A stretch of 64,000 nt of DNA from Bacteroidota bacterium (GTDB lineage Bacteria > Bacteroidota > Bacteroidia > Chitinophagales > UBA10324): positions 62,001 through 126,000 of the forward strand of contig BJGQ01000003.1 in the NCBI GenBank assembly GCA_014190575.1, in the 5' to 3' direction. The position numbers were made by a program, and so were the translations under genes. Each line of letters begins with the position of its first letter. Position 1 is the first letter of the stretch. The notes below the pieces were generated by a model. The model was not told the origin of the DNA, did no database searches, and worked only from the letters and a program-made list of their open reading frames with translations. Below are positions 9,036-17,403 of this stretch, in pieces.

Positions 9036-9878
9036 ATGAAACTAATTGCTGATTCAGGAAGCACCAGCACCAACTGGGTATTAATTGAAAACGGTGGTAA
9101 TCAAAAAAAATACAATACCGAAGGTTATAATCCATTCTTTATGAAGTCAGATGCAATTGTGAAATCATTGCAGACACAATTGCTTTCTGGTTTAAATACA
9201 ACTGAAATTAGTGAAATTTATTTTTATGGTTCCGGAGTTTCTAATGCAGAGAATGTGAAAACCATAGATGATGCATTTCGGACTTGTTTTCCAAACGCAA
9301 AAAATTTTATTGAACACGATTTGCTTTCCGCCTGCCGGGCTTTGTTAGGAAGAGAAAGAGGATTTGCTGCAATACTCGGCACGGGAACCAACACTGCGAT
9401 TTATGATGGAAAAAATATTGAACTGAATATTGATTCACTCGGCTACGCACTCGGTGATGAAGGAAGCGGAAGTTATATCGGAAGACTATTGTTGAGGTGT
9501 TATTTGCGTGATTTTATGCCGACGGATCTATCAGAAAATTTTAAGAAAAAATTTTCAGTGACTGATAAGAATGAAATTCTCAAAAACATTTACGACAAAC
9601 CATTGCCGAATCGATTCCTTGCGAGTTACTCATCTTTCATTGATGGCAGTGCCCATCCATTTATCACTGATATAATTCATTCAGCATTTAACGATTTTTT
9701 TGGAAACATTGTTTCTCACTATCCAAGATATACAGATTATACTTTCAACTGTGTTGGAAGTATTGCTTTTCATCAGCAGAAAATTCTTAAACAAGTGGCC
9801 AGTGAATTCGGGATGAAAACAGGAAAAATTATTCAATCTCCAATTGAAGAATTGGTAAAATTTCATTTAGAGAATTAA
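9036..9878 (+). CDS. BadF/BadG-type N-acetyl(hexos)amine kinase
   Basis: A 280-residue ASKHA-fold sugar kinase. The phosphate-1 motif DSGSTSTNW lies at residues 6-14, the phosphate-2 region reads ILGTGTNTAIYDG, and GYALGDEGSGSYIG follows. These are the hallmarks of the BadF/BadG/BcrA/BcrD family branch that phosphorylates GlcNAc or MurNAc. The open frame extends upstream to 8940, but the extra residues are hydrophobic and precede the conserved N-terminal strand, so ATG 9036 (MKLIADSG) is chosen. It converges with the MFS gene. A role in amino-sugar recycling is inferred. Confidence 0.8.
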   Translation: MKLIADSGSTSTNWVLIENGGNQKKYNTEGYNPFFMKSDAIVKSLQTQLLSGLNTTEISEIYFYGSGVSNAENVKTIDDAFRTCFPNAKNFIEHDLLSACRALLGRERGFAAILGTGTNTAIYDGKNIELNIDSLGYALGDEGSGSYIGRLLLRCYLRDFMPTDLSENFKKKFSVTDKNEILKNIYDKPLPNRFLASYSSFIDGSAHPFITDIIHSAFNDFFGNIVSHYPRYTDYTFNCVGSIAFHQQKILKQVASEFGMKTGKIIQSPIEELVKFHLEN

Positions 9879-9921
9879 CAATTTATTATAACGCAATTGA
9901 TAAATTTTAAATAAAAAATAT

Positions 9922-11145
9922 TCAAGAATCAGAAATAATTTTTCGTTCCTGATTTTTACTCAGTAAGCTAAAACCTATTGCAACAAGTATGCTGAGGACA
10001 ATAAAAAAAATAAACATACTATCAAATCCATACTTGCCGGCTATACCGAGCCCAAGAGATGGTGCGGCAATATTGGCAAGGCCATAAGAAATTGAATACA
10101 ATGCTGCATACTGGCCTTGTCGCTCTTTTCGCGGTCGGGATATTGCATAATTGAACATGAATGGCATAGCAAATATTTCTGACATGGTTATAAAAAGCGT
10201 ATAAATAATCGCCATCAACATCATGCCTTCGCTTATTCTTAAAATAGCAAATGAAAAGGGCAAGCAAAAAACTCCAGTTATTATGAAAGGAAATATTTTT
10301 TTCTTTTTCTCTAACATGGTTATTAATGGCATTTCAATAATTACAACCAACAAGCCGTTCAAGGCGAGCAACAACCCTATGGTATCTTCATTGTATTTGC
10401 AAATGCGATTGAAATATTGCGGCATGCTTGCAAACAATTGAAAGAAACAAATTCCATACAGTGCAACCAATAAAATAAAAAACAGGTATCTGAAATCACG
10501 ATAAGCTGAAGTTCTACTATCAGCAAGCACTTCATTTTTATGCCGGTTTAGTTCTGTTTTTTTTCTAGGTAAATACAGATACAACATTATTGCCGCAGCA
10601 AAACTTGTGCAGGCATCAATTACAAACAACCATTTGTAACCAAGATACAATGCAACGAATCCTCCAACTGCTGGTCCAACTGAAAATCCCAAATTGACTG
10701 CTAATCTCACTAACGAAACAGAGCGTGTTCGGTCACTTGCGTTTGTATAATCGGCAATCGAAGCAGAGTTCGCTGGACGAAACATATCTGCACTCATTGC
10801 ATAAAAAAATATTACTAATGCGATAGCAAACAATGAAGTAGCTACTAAAAGAAGTAATAATATTAATCCACTCAGTAGTAAGGAGAAAACCATTATGTCA
10901 AAATGATTTCTACGGTCAGTTAACCATCCACCGAAATAACTGCCGAGCACACTTCCCATTCCATAAAAGCTCAACACGAATCCTGCATCAACAATTGTAT
11001 AATGTAATTCGTTGGTCAGATACAATGAAGTGAATAATAAAACCATTGAACCACTACGGTTGATGAACATTGAGATGGCGAGTATCCAAATATTTCGCTG
11101 GAGGTTAGAGAATGCTTCTTTATAAAGGGAAAATATAAATTTCAC
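9922..11145 (-). CDS. MFS transporter
   Basis: A 407-residue major facilitator with about 12 membrane segments. The loop 2-3 signature is GSYFGGWLTDRRNHFD (about 68-83), close to the MFS consensus GxxxDRxGRR, and a second RP-rich loop (ISRPRKERQGQYAAL) lies in the C-terminal half. The family includes drug and metabolite exporters, and the substrate cannot be told. The start is GTG at 11145, as no Met occurs before residue 26 and the frame would otherwise lose the first membrane segment. Confidence 0.8.
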   Translation of the reverse strand: MKFIFSLYKEAFSNLQRNIWILAISMFINRSGSMVLLFTSLYLTNELHYTIVDAGFVLSFYGMGSVLGSYFGGWLTDRRNHFDIMVFSLLLSGLILLLLLVATSLFAIALVIFFYAMSADMFRPANSASIADYTNASDRTRSVSLVRLAVNLGFSVGPAVGGFVALYLGYKWLFVIDACTSFAAAIMLYLYLPRKKTELNRHKNEVLADSRTSAYRDFRYLFFILLVALYGICFFQLFASMPQYFNRICKYNEDTIGLLLALNGLLVVIIEMPLITMLEKKKKIFPFIITGVFCLPFSFAILRISEGMMLMAIIYTLFITMSEIFAMPFMFNYAISRPRKERQGQYAALYSISYGLANIAAPSLGLGIAGKYGFDSMFIFFIVLSILVAIGFSLLSKNQERKIISDS

Positions 11146-11310
11146 TGTTAAGGGTTACACAAAATTATGTGTTGCTATTTTATATTTTTTTAAATTTATT
11201 TCTTGAAAAATAAGCAAACACAAATTTATTTAATCGCATTGTTTGTTTAATTTATTAAGCGAATGATACCTTAAATTAGAATATTTAAATTCAGTAATTC
11301 GCTATCTAAT

Positions 11311-13063
11311 TTATTTCATCTTTAGGCTATAGAACATCAGTGTATCCGTTGAACCTCTTTGATTTTTCAACTCTGCTTTTCCTTTTATTTCAAATTGAAA
11401 AATAGATGAATCAATTAATTCGGTGCACGGAAATGAAGCATTAAGAATAATTAAGGAATGGAGTAGTTTATCGTTTGGGATTTTTCCAATTAAAAATCTG
11501 GAAAACTCTTTGTTATTTTCTGTAATCCATAGCCCAGCAGGTAATTTAAAATTGCTCAGGTAACACAATCCAATGTAATTCCTTTGTGGTATAAAATAAT
11601 TGTAAGTATCGAGTTTGTTTTCGTTTATATAAGTATTGAATGAATTATAGGAAGAGGATAATTCTTTATTTACAAAAAGCACATCTCCGGATTTAGTTTT
11701 CAATTTAATAGATGACGAAAGCAAGTTTTTCTGCCTGTATGGATAAGCAATAACGCAATGATATGTCATCAGCACATTTGCACTTATCAAAATTAGAAAT
11801 AAATAATTTTTGAAATCCGTCATTAAATCATTTAGCAGAATTAAAAGGAAAACAAAAATGAAACCTGAATAAAATATTATTTGAACTGACGATGGCGCAG
11901 AACTGCCAAAAAATCCAGCATAAGCAGAAAATGGAAAAAGAAATAACAGATAATTTTTTCGCTTTGTAAAAATATTTTTATTTGAAAAGAAAAGAAAAAT
12001 TGAAACTAAAAAAAATTACAATAATGTAGTTCCGATGATAAACATCTGAGTCAATGTTTTTATAAAATTGCAAATATGCCAGTGAGCAGAAGAATAAGAA
12101 AAGGCAGCTGAATTTTATTAATTTATGATTCGTTTTTATTAATGAAAAAAGTAAAATTACAGGTATAAGAAATTGTAATGAACAAAATTCTGAAATGAAA
12201 TTATGAGCATCGTCAAAGAGGTAATATGCAAAACCATGAGAATAATAAATGTTTGAAACTGAAGAAATTTCATTTATTATCTTTAAATAATGACCAAACT
12301 CAGAAAATGAATTGAAGCAATATTCAATTGCAAAAGCAACCGCAACAATTGAAGTAGAAAGAATAGTAATAAATATGAGTTTTCTATTTATAAAATATTT
12401 ATAAAATCCGGATAGTAACAGAACATAAATTAGTGTAATTAAAAGAGCAAATGAGGTAGTCATTTTGTTTACTAAAAGCAGTGTCCAAAAAAAGAAGAGA
12501 AAAAAGCAATTCAATATCCATTTGACATTAATATTTCTGATTGAAATTGTTGAAAACATTGATAAGAAAAAGTAAAGTACAAGTGTAATCAGCAAAGGAT
12601 TTAACGAATTGTAAGAAGGAGATAAAGGACCAAAGCAAAATGAAAGCAAGCAAAAACTCAGAAGTAATAAAAAGTCATTCAATCCGAATGATAAACTACT
12701 CAAATCAAAAATCTTTATAAATTGATTTGTTGTTACGAATAAAAAAATTGCAGATATAATGACTAAAAGAAGTCTGATAAATCTTAATGAAATAATTTTT
12801 GGTGAAATGAAAATAAAAAAAACATTAAGAACCCGATTAAAATGTGTCCATATAGTTTGATCGTTTTCTGGATGAGTGAAATTAGTTAGGTAAAAAGATT
12901 AATCTGTTAAGTCAAACCCTTTATTGAGTGACCATATAATTATTCCTGTTTGAACTGCAAGAAAAAAAAATATAAAAATTACAGGAATAACAGTTCTCGA
13001 AGAGAATATATTTTTGTAATATTTTATTTTTCTGGTCGCCCAAAAATCTTTTATCAATTGCAA
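11311..13063 (-). pseudogene. Disrupted polytopic membrane protein (GT-C / PMT-like)
   Basis: One gene of about 583 codons can be rebuilt from three pieces. The first 54 codons, from a TTG at 13063-13061, give a membrane segment and GFDLTD, then hit TAA at 12899-12901. The same frame continues SFYLTNFTHPEND and runs on through several membrane segments. That piece ends at 11978. A +1 frameshift, best explained by the eight-T run at 12008-12015, restores the reading frame (SNKNIFTKRKNYLLFLFPF) that joins smoothly to the final piece ending at 11311. GFDLTD*SFYL matches the DLTDEGFYL motif of GT-C-type membrane glycosyltransferases, with GAA changed to TAA. It could also be an intact gene with two sequencing errors. 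Confidence 0.75.
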
Positions 13064-13152
13064 TTATTTTTTAAAATTAATTAGATATAAATGTAATAGG
13101 TCAAATCTGACGAATTTATTTTTGATGTCTCAGTAAAAATGAAATTCTCAAA

Positions 13153-14430
13153 TTAAATTTTCTTTTTACTCGCTACATCAATATACACAGCCAAAATCAA
13201 CACAGTACCTTTAATTATATTCTGATAAAATGGTTCAATATTAAGAATGCTCATGCCGCTATCGAGTGAAGCCATGATGAGTGCGCCGATGATTGCACCG
13301 AAAATTGTTCCTCTTCCTCCCATTAAACTGGTGCCGCCAATTACACATGCAGCAATTGCATACAACTCATATCCGGCTGCTGCATCGGGCGCTGCACTTC
13401 CAAGTCGTGCGGTGTAAACGATTCCTGCAACTGCACTCAGCAATCCGCACAAACCAAACACGAGCATAGTGTTGAGTTTAATATTTATTCCGCTGAGCCA
13501 TGCGGCTTCAGCGTTTCCACCAATGGCAAATATTCTTCTTCCGAATACAGTTCGTGTTGAAATGAAATGAACCAACAACGCTAACAGCACCATCAGAATC
13601 ACCGGAACAGGAATGGCTTTATCATCCACTTGCGCAAATTGATTTACTAATTCAGAAGTCGGATGATTGACAGAAAAGTATTCCGGTTTATTTGCTAAAG
13701 GTGAATTATCCGGAACATGAATAGGAGAGGAGATGGGTACGCGTTCAATTTCTGATTGCGGATTAACAAAAACCCACAGGAAGAAAATCAGCAATGCAGC
13801 CAACGAAATTATTCGTGCAGTGAATACTGTTACAGTTGAAACTTTTATTCCGAATTCTTTTTGTGTTTTTCTTTTTCGTAATTCGGTAATTGCAAAAAAC
13901 AAAATGAACGCAACGAAAATCCAAATGCTTACTTGTCTGCTGAGAAAACCACTTCCGAAAATCTGAAATTCATTGCTGACAGAAATGGTTTCGCCTTTCA
14001 TGATTGCCATTATGCTTCCACGAAAAATCAACAATCCACCAAGTGTTACAATGAATGCAGGTATGCGCAGATAAGCGGTGAGCGCGCCCTGCATGCAACC
14101 AATAATAAATCCGATTGAGAGCGTGAGCAAAATCACGAGTGGCAAACTTATTTCCTGCTTCATAAAAAAGATGGAAGCAATTCCACCAAAAAATCCAACC
14201 ATGCTGCCAACAGATAAATCAATATTGCCACTCACAATCACGAGCAACATTCCGATAGCGAGAATTCCGACAATGGAGCTTTGCCGTACCAGGTTGGTAA
14301 TGTTTGCTGCCGAAAGAAAAATTCCATCTGTTGCAATGTGAAAGAAAATGCAAATTGCAAGCAGTGCAAACACCATTACGAGTGCGCGGATGTTTGTTGA
14401 ATTAGATTTGAAAATACTTTTTGTTGTCAT
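13153..14430 (-). CDS. xylH: Xylose-type ABC transporter permease XylH
   Basis: A 425-residue inner-membrane permease of the branched-chain/ribose type (BPD_transp_2) with about 10-12 membrane segments. It has the characteristic IVSGNIDLSVGSMVGF near 60-75 and the cytoplasmic coupling region ACVIGGTSLMGGRGTIFGAIIGAL near 360-383. It is the last gene of a xylF-xylG-xylH operon, 6 bases after xylG. A hydrophilic insertion (PQSEIERVPISSPIHV) lies mid-protein, as in XylH. Xylose is the likely substrate from the sequence of the binding protein, but related pentoses are possible. Confidence 0.88.
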   Translation of the reverse strand: MTTKSIFKSNSTNIRALVMVFALLAICIFFHIATDGIFLSAANITNLVRQSSIVGILAIGMLLVIVSGNIDLSVGSMVGFFGGIASIFFMKQEISLPLVILLTLSIGFIIGCMQGALTAYLRIPAFIVTLGGLLIFRGSIMAIMKGETISVSNEFQIFGSGFLSRQVSIWIFVAFILFFAITELRKRKTQKEFGIKVSTVTVFTARIISLAALLIFFLWVFVNPQSEIERVPISSPIHVPDNSPLANKPEYFSVNHPTSELVNQFAQVDDKAIPVPVILMVLLALLVHFISTRTVFGRRIFAIGGNAEAAWLSGINIKLNTMLVFGLCGLLSAVAGIVYTARLGSAAPDAAAGYELYAIAACVIGGTSLMGGRGTIFGAIIGALIMASLDSGMSILNIEPFYQNIIKGTVLILAVYIDVASKKKI

Positions 14431-14436
14431 AAAATT

Positions 14437-15969
14437 TTATTGAACACCAATTAATTCTCCGGTTGCAGCTATCATAATTTCTTCTTGTGTTACATCTGAT
14501 GAAAACGCTCCGGTAATTTTTCCATCACTCATTACCACAATTCGATTACTCATTCCAATTACTTCGGGTAAATCGCTTGACACCATAATGATTGCCAATC
14601 CCTGCTGCAACAGTTGATTCATGAGTTCATATATTTCAGCACGCGCACCTACATCAATTCCTCGTGTTGGTTCATCAAGCAACAAAAGTTTCGGATTCAC
14701 CAACAAACATTTTCCGATAACTACTTTTTGTTGATTTCCCCCTGAAAGCTGTTGCACTTCTGTTTCGCTTGAATTTGTTTTGACGGAAAGTTGCTGAATC
14801 ATTTCCAAAGTGCGCTTCATTTCTTTTCCGCCTGAAAGAATTCCACCACTCGAAATATTTTTCATGGTTGAAAGATTCAGATTGAAGCGAATGTTTTGCG
14901 GAAGAATTAATCCCAATCGTTTGCGGTCTTCACTCACCAATGCAATTCCTTTGGCAATGGCTTCGGCTGGCGAATTGAATTTTACTTTTTCGTTATTGAA
15001 TAAAATTTCTCCTTCCTGTTTTCCTTTCAATGCACCGATAATTCCCATCAGCAATTCAGTTCTCCCGCTTCCCATTAATCCTGCAATTCCTAGAATTTCT
15101 CCTGCATGAACTTCAATATTTAATGAATCAATTTTCTTTTTTCCAGTTGAATCGAAGAGCGAATAATTTATTAATGTTAAAATTGGTGCACCATCGCCCA
15201 GCTCGGTTTTTAACCGAGTTGCAGATTTTGGATAGAGTTCTGTGATTTCTCTTCCCACCATCAATTTAATTAATTCATTTTCAGAAATATCATGCACAGA
15301 CCGGGTAGCAACAAATTTTCCATCCCTCAAAACTGTTACACGATTGCAAAGCGATTTTATTTCTTTCAATCGGTGACTGATATAAATAACTGTTACACAT
15401 GACAATTGAAGATGTCGAAGCAACCCAAATAATTTTTCAGTTTCCGTTTCGGTTAAAGCAGTGGTGGGTTCATCCAGAATTAACAGTCGCGCCTTTTTAT
15501 TCAATGCTTTCGCAATCTCTATTAATTGTTGTTCGCCAATTCCCAATTCACTCACTTCGGTTTCCGGAGAAATACTTAGGCCAACCTGCTCTAATAATTT
15601 TTTTGATGTAGAATGAATCTGATGTTGTTGAATAATTCCAAAGTGCGAAGGTTCATTGCCGAGAAAAATATTTTCAGCCACACTCATTGTTTTCACCAAC
15701 GAAAGTTCCTGATGGATCACTGCTACTCCAGTTGCCTCTGCTTCGTGAATATTTTTGAAATGAATTTCATTTCCATCTATAAAAAAACTTCCCTCATAAT
15801 TTCCACTGGAATAAACTCCACTCAAAATTTTTATCAGCGTTGATTTTCCTGCACCATTCTCTCCACATACTGCATGAATTTCTCCTTGCTCCAAACTGAA
15901 AGAAATTTCTTTAAGTGCATAATCACCTCCGAATTGTTTGCTGATATTTTTTATTTCCAGAAAACTCAT
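14437..15969 (-). CDS. xylG: Xylose-type ABC transporter ATP-binding protein XylG
   Basis: A 510-residue protein with two fused ABC domains, typical of sugar importers of the CUT2 class. The first domain has Walker A GENGAGKST (36-44) and Walker B LLILDEPTTAL. Its signature is the degenerate LGIGEQQ. The second has the unusual Walker A GLMGSGRTE, a full signature LSGGNQQK and Walker B LLLLDEPTRGIDVGA. Asymmetric domains of this sort are normal in the family. Its ATG overlaps the xylF stop (ATGA at 15966-15969), indicating translational coupling. Confidence 0.92.
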   Translation of the reverse strand: MSFLEIKNISKQFGGDYALKEISFSLEQGEIHAVCGENGAGKSTLIKILSGVYSSGNYEGSFFIDGNEIHFKNIHEAEATGVAVIHQELSLVKTMSVAENIFLGNEPSHFGIIQQHQIHSTSKKLLEQVGLSISPETEVSELGIGEQQLIEIAKALNKKARLLILDEPTTALTETETEKLFGLLRHLQLSCVTVIYISHRLKEIKSLCNRVTVLRDGKFVATRSVHDISENELIKLMVGREITELYPKSATRLKTELGDGAPILTLINYSLFDSTGKKKIDSLNIEVHAGEILGIAGLMGSGRTELLMGIIGALKGKQEGEILFNNEKVKFNSPAEAIAKGIALVSEDRKRLGLILPQNIRFNLNLSTMKNISSGGILSGGKEMKRTLEMIQQLSVKTNSSETEVQQLSGGNQQKVVIGKCLLVNPKLLLLDEPTRGIDVGARAEIYELMNQLLQQGLAIIMVSSDLPEVIGMSNRIVVMSDGKITGAFSSDVTQEEIMIAATGELIGVQ

Positions 15970-16973
15970 TTGTTATAAATTTCTTTTTCAGAATGATAAC
16001 CATCCTTCACAACTGTTTCCATCATATTGGTTTTGTCAACCACAATTGGGTCAATCAGAATACTTGGAATATCTTTTTTTCCATTCGAAACAATTTTCAC
16101 AGCACCTGTCACCTCTTCATTTCTGAGAACTTGCAATGCCGCAACAGCCGCAGCTTCTGCCATTAGTTGCAACGGCTTGTAAACTGTCATTGATTGAGTA
16201 CCAGCAATCACTCGCTGACATGCCGAGAGTTCAGCATCTTGTCCGCTCACTAAAACTTTTCCCTCCAGTTGCTGTTCGTGCAATGCTTGAATGGCTCCGC
16301 TCGCCGTTCCATCGTTGCTCGCAACAATTGCAGTAATATTTTTTTCTTTCGTGAGTGCATTCTCTACATGCTTCATGGCTTCCATCGGTTGCCAGTCTGC
16401 TGCCCATTGGTTGGCAATAATTTTTATAAAACCCGAATCAATATATGGCTGCAAAATTTTCATTTGCCCTTCGTGATAAAGCAGCGCATTGTTATCATTT
16501 GGTGAACCACCGATGAGAATATAATTCCCGCGTGGTGCTTTCTTTACTAAGTATTCTGCCTGCATTTCGCCGATGCGCTCGTTATCGAACGACACATACA
16601 AATCCAAATCGCAATCGCGAATCATACGGTCGTATGCAATCACGCGCACTCCGTGTTTATGTGCATTGTCTACTATGGTTGAAGCAATTTTTCCATTGTG
16701 AGGAACTACAACTAACACATCAACACTTTGTGTAATCATATTTTCAGCCTGCGCTATCTGCACTTCATCGTTGCCGTTACATGCCTGTACTAATACTTCA
16801 CAACCAAGTGATTCGGCTTTCGCCACAAAAAAATCGCGGTCGTGCTGCCACCGTTCTTCTTTTAATGTTTCCATTAAAAGTCCGATTCGTGGCTTTGATT
16901 TTTTATGTTGAGAATTGCAAGAAAAAAAGACGGAGAGACAGAAAATGCAGAGGAGGAAATGATTTTTACTCAT
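15966..16973 (-). CDS. xylF: Xylose-type periplasmic sugar-binding lipoprotein XylF
   Basis: A 335-residue periplasmic binding protein. The segment KPRIGLLMETLKEERWQHDRD and the later NGNDEVQIAQAENMI and RVIAYDRMI follow XylF closely. A signal peptide ends in a lipobox (VFFSC), so it is a lipoprotein rather than a freely soluble one. The ATG at 16973 (MSKNHFLLC) is chosen. The open frame continues upstream to 17267, but that stretch crosses the tRNA-Lys gene on the other strand and has no signal-peptide character. It is first in the xylFGH operon; no xylose isomerase or kinase gene is in the window. Confidence 0.9.
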   Translation of the reverse strand: MSKNHFLLCIFCLSVFFSCNSQHKKSKPRIGLLMETLKEERWQHDRDFFVAKAESLGCEVLVQACNGNDEVQIAQAENMITQSVDVLVVVPHNGKIASTIVDNAHKHGVRVIAYDRMIRDCDLDLYVSFDNERIGEMQAEYLVKKAPRGNYILIGGSPNDNNALLYHEGQMKILQPYIDSGFIKIIANQWAADWQPMEAMKHVENALTKEKNITAIVASNDGTASGAIQALHEQQLEGKVLVSGQDAELSACQRVIAGTQSMTVYKPLQLMAEAAAVAALQVLRNEEVTGAVKIVSNGKKDIPSILIDPIVVDKTNMMETVVKDGYHSEKEIYNK

Positions 16974-17030
16974 TGATTTTGAAAGGTGAAAAATAACATT
17001 CCAGCAAAATGAAACCGATTTGAATATTGA

Positions 17031-17061
17031 TTTGCAAAAGTGACTTGCGAAATTATCTTTG
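17031..17061 (+). promoter_or_regulatory. Bacteroidota promoter of tRNA-Lys
   Basis: TTTG at 17031-17034 and TATCTTTG at 17054-17061 are separated by exactly 19 bases, matching the Bacteroidota primary sigma consensus TTTG-N19-TAnnTTTG. The mature tRNA begins 26 bases after the -7 element. Confidence 0.85.
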
Positions 17062-17087
17062 CGCTCCGCTTTGAAAAAAGCATTGAT

Positions 17088-17160
17088 GATTCCGTAGCTC
17101 AGCTGGTAGAGCATAACACTTTTAATGTTGGGGTCTTGGGTTCGAATCCCAACGGGATCA
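17088..17160 (+). tRNA. tRNA-Lys (anticodon TTT)
   Basis: A full cloverleaf of 73 bases. The acceptor arms are GATTCCG and CGGGATC, the D arm is GCTC...GAGC, and the anticodon loop CTTTTAA is held by TAACA/TGTTG. The T arm is TTGGG-TTCGAAT-CCCAA. The discriminator is A at 17160 and the CCA end is not encoded. It is flanked by a consensus promoter and a 20-bp terminator hairpin, so it is a single-gene transcription unit. Confidence 0.95.
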
Positions 17161-17165
17161 CAGTC

Positions 17166-17206
17166 AAAACTACAAAAGCCTTGCACTGCAAGGCTTTTGT
17201 AGTTTT
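17166..17206 (+). terminator. 20-bp perfect hairpin after tRNA-Lys
   Basis: AAAACTACAAAAGCCTTGCA (17166-17185) is followed after one base by its exact reverse complement (17187-17206), which ends in TTTT. It starts 6 bases after the tRNA and would fold as a strong terminator for it. Its symmetry also lets it act on the minus strand. Confidence 0.85.
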
Positions 17207-17229
17207 GGTGAACTGTTACACAAAGATTA

Positions 17230-17388
17230 TCACTGTATAACCAGCAGTGCATTCTTCCCTTCAGCATATAATAGATTTTGTAATACTTCTAACCGGATCT
17301 TCGGCTTTAGCAATTCTTTTTTTGTTTCTTCCTTAATGAATTATTCGGGTGCACGATCGCTAATTTCTTTCAGCTTAATTTTTTTCAT
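17230..17388 (-). pseudogene. Decayed N-terminal stub resembling polyphosphate kinase 2
   Basis: The minus-strand frame from ATG 17388 reads MKKIKLKEISDRAPE, a TAA at 17341-17343, and then in the same frame FIKEETKKELLK, RLEVLQNLLYAEGKNALLVI, and TGA at 17230-17232. PPK2-family kinases start with just such a helical region leading to LYAEGKxxLLVxLQGMDASGKDG. Here the match ends one or two residues before the Walker A loop and the catalytic domain is missing. The stub abuts the tRNA-Lys terminator. It begins 15 bases after the PAP2 gene stop. The family call is from recognition of the pattern and was not searched. Confidence 0.65.
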
Positions 17389-17403
17389 ATCAGGTTTATA
17401 AAA

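Noticed and set aside
11311-11823. Separate 170-residue protein
   Set aside because: Its frame is open well before its first Met and continues the broken membrane gene.
11978-12703. Separate 241-residue membrane protein
   Set aside because: Its frame continues upstream without a break to the TAA at 12899-12901 and its downstream end joins 11311-11823 by one frameshift, so it is a piece of one broken gene.
16974-17267. N-terminal extension of XylF by 98 residues
   Set aside because: It runs antisense through the whole tRNA-Lys gene and its promoter and has no signal peptide; ATG 16973 gives a proper lipoprotein leader.
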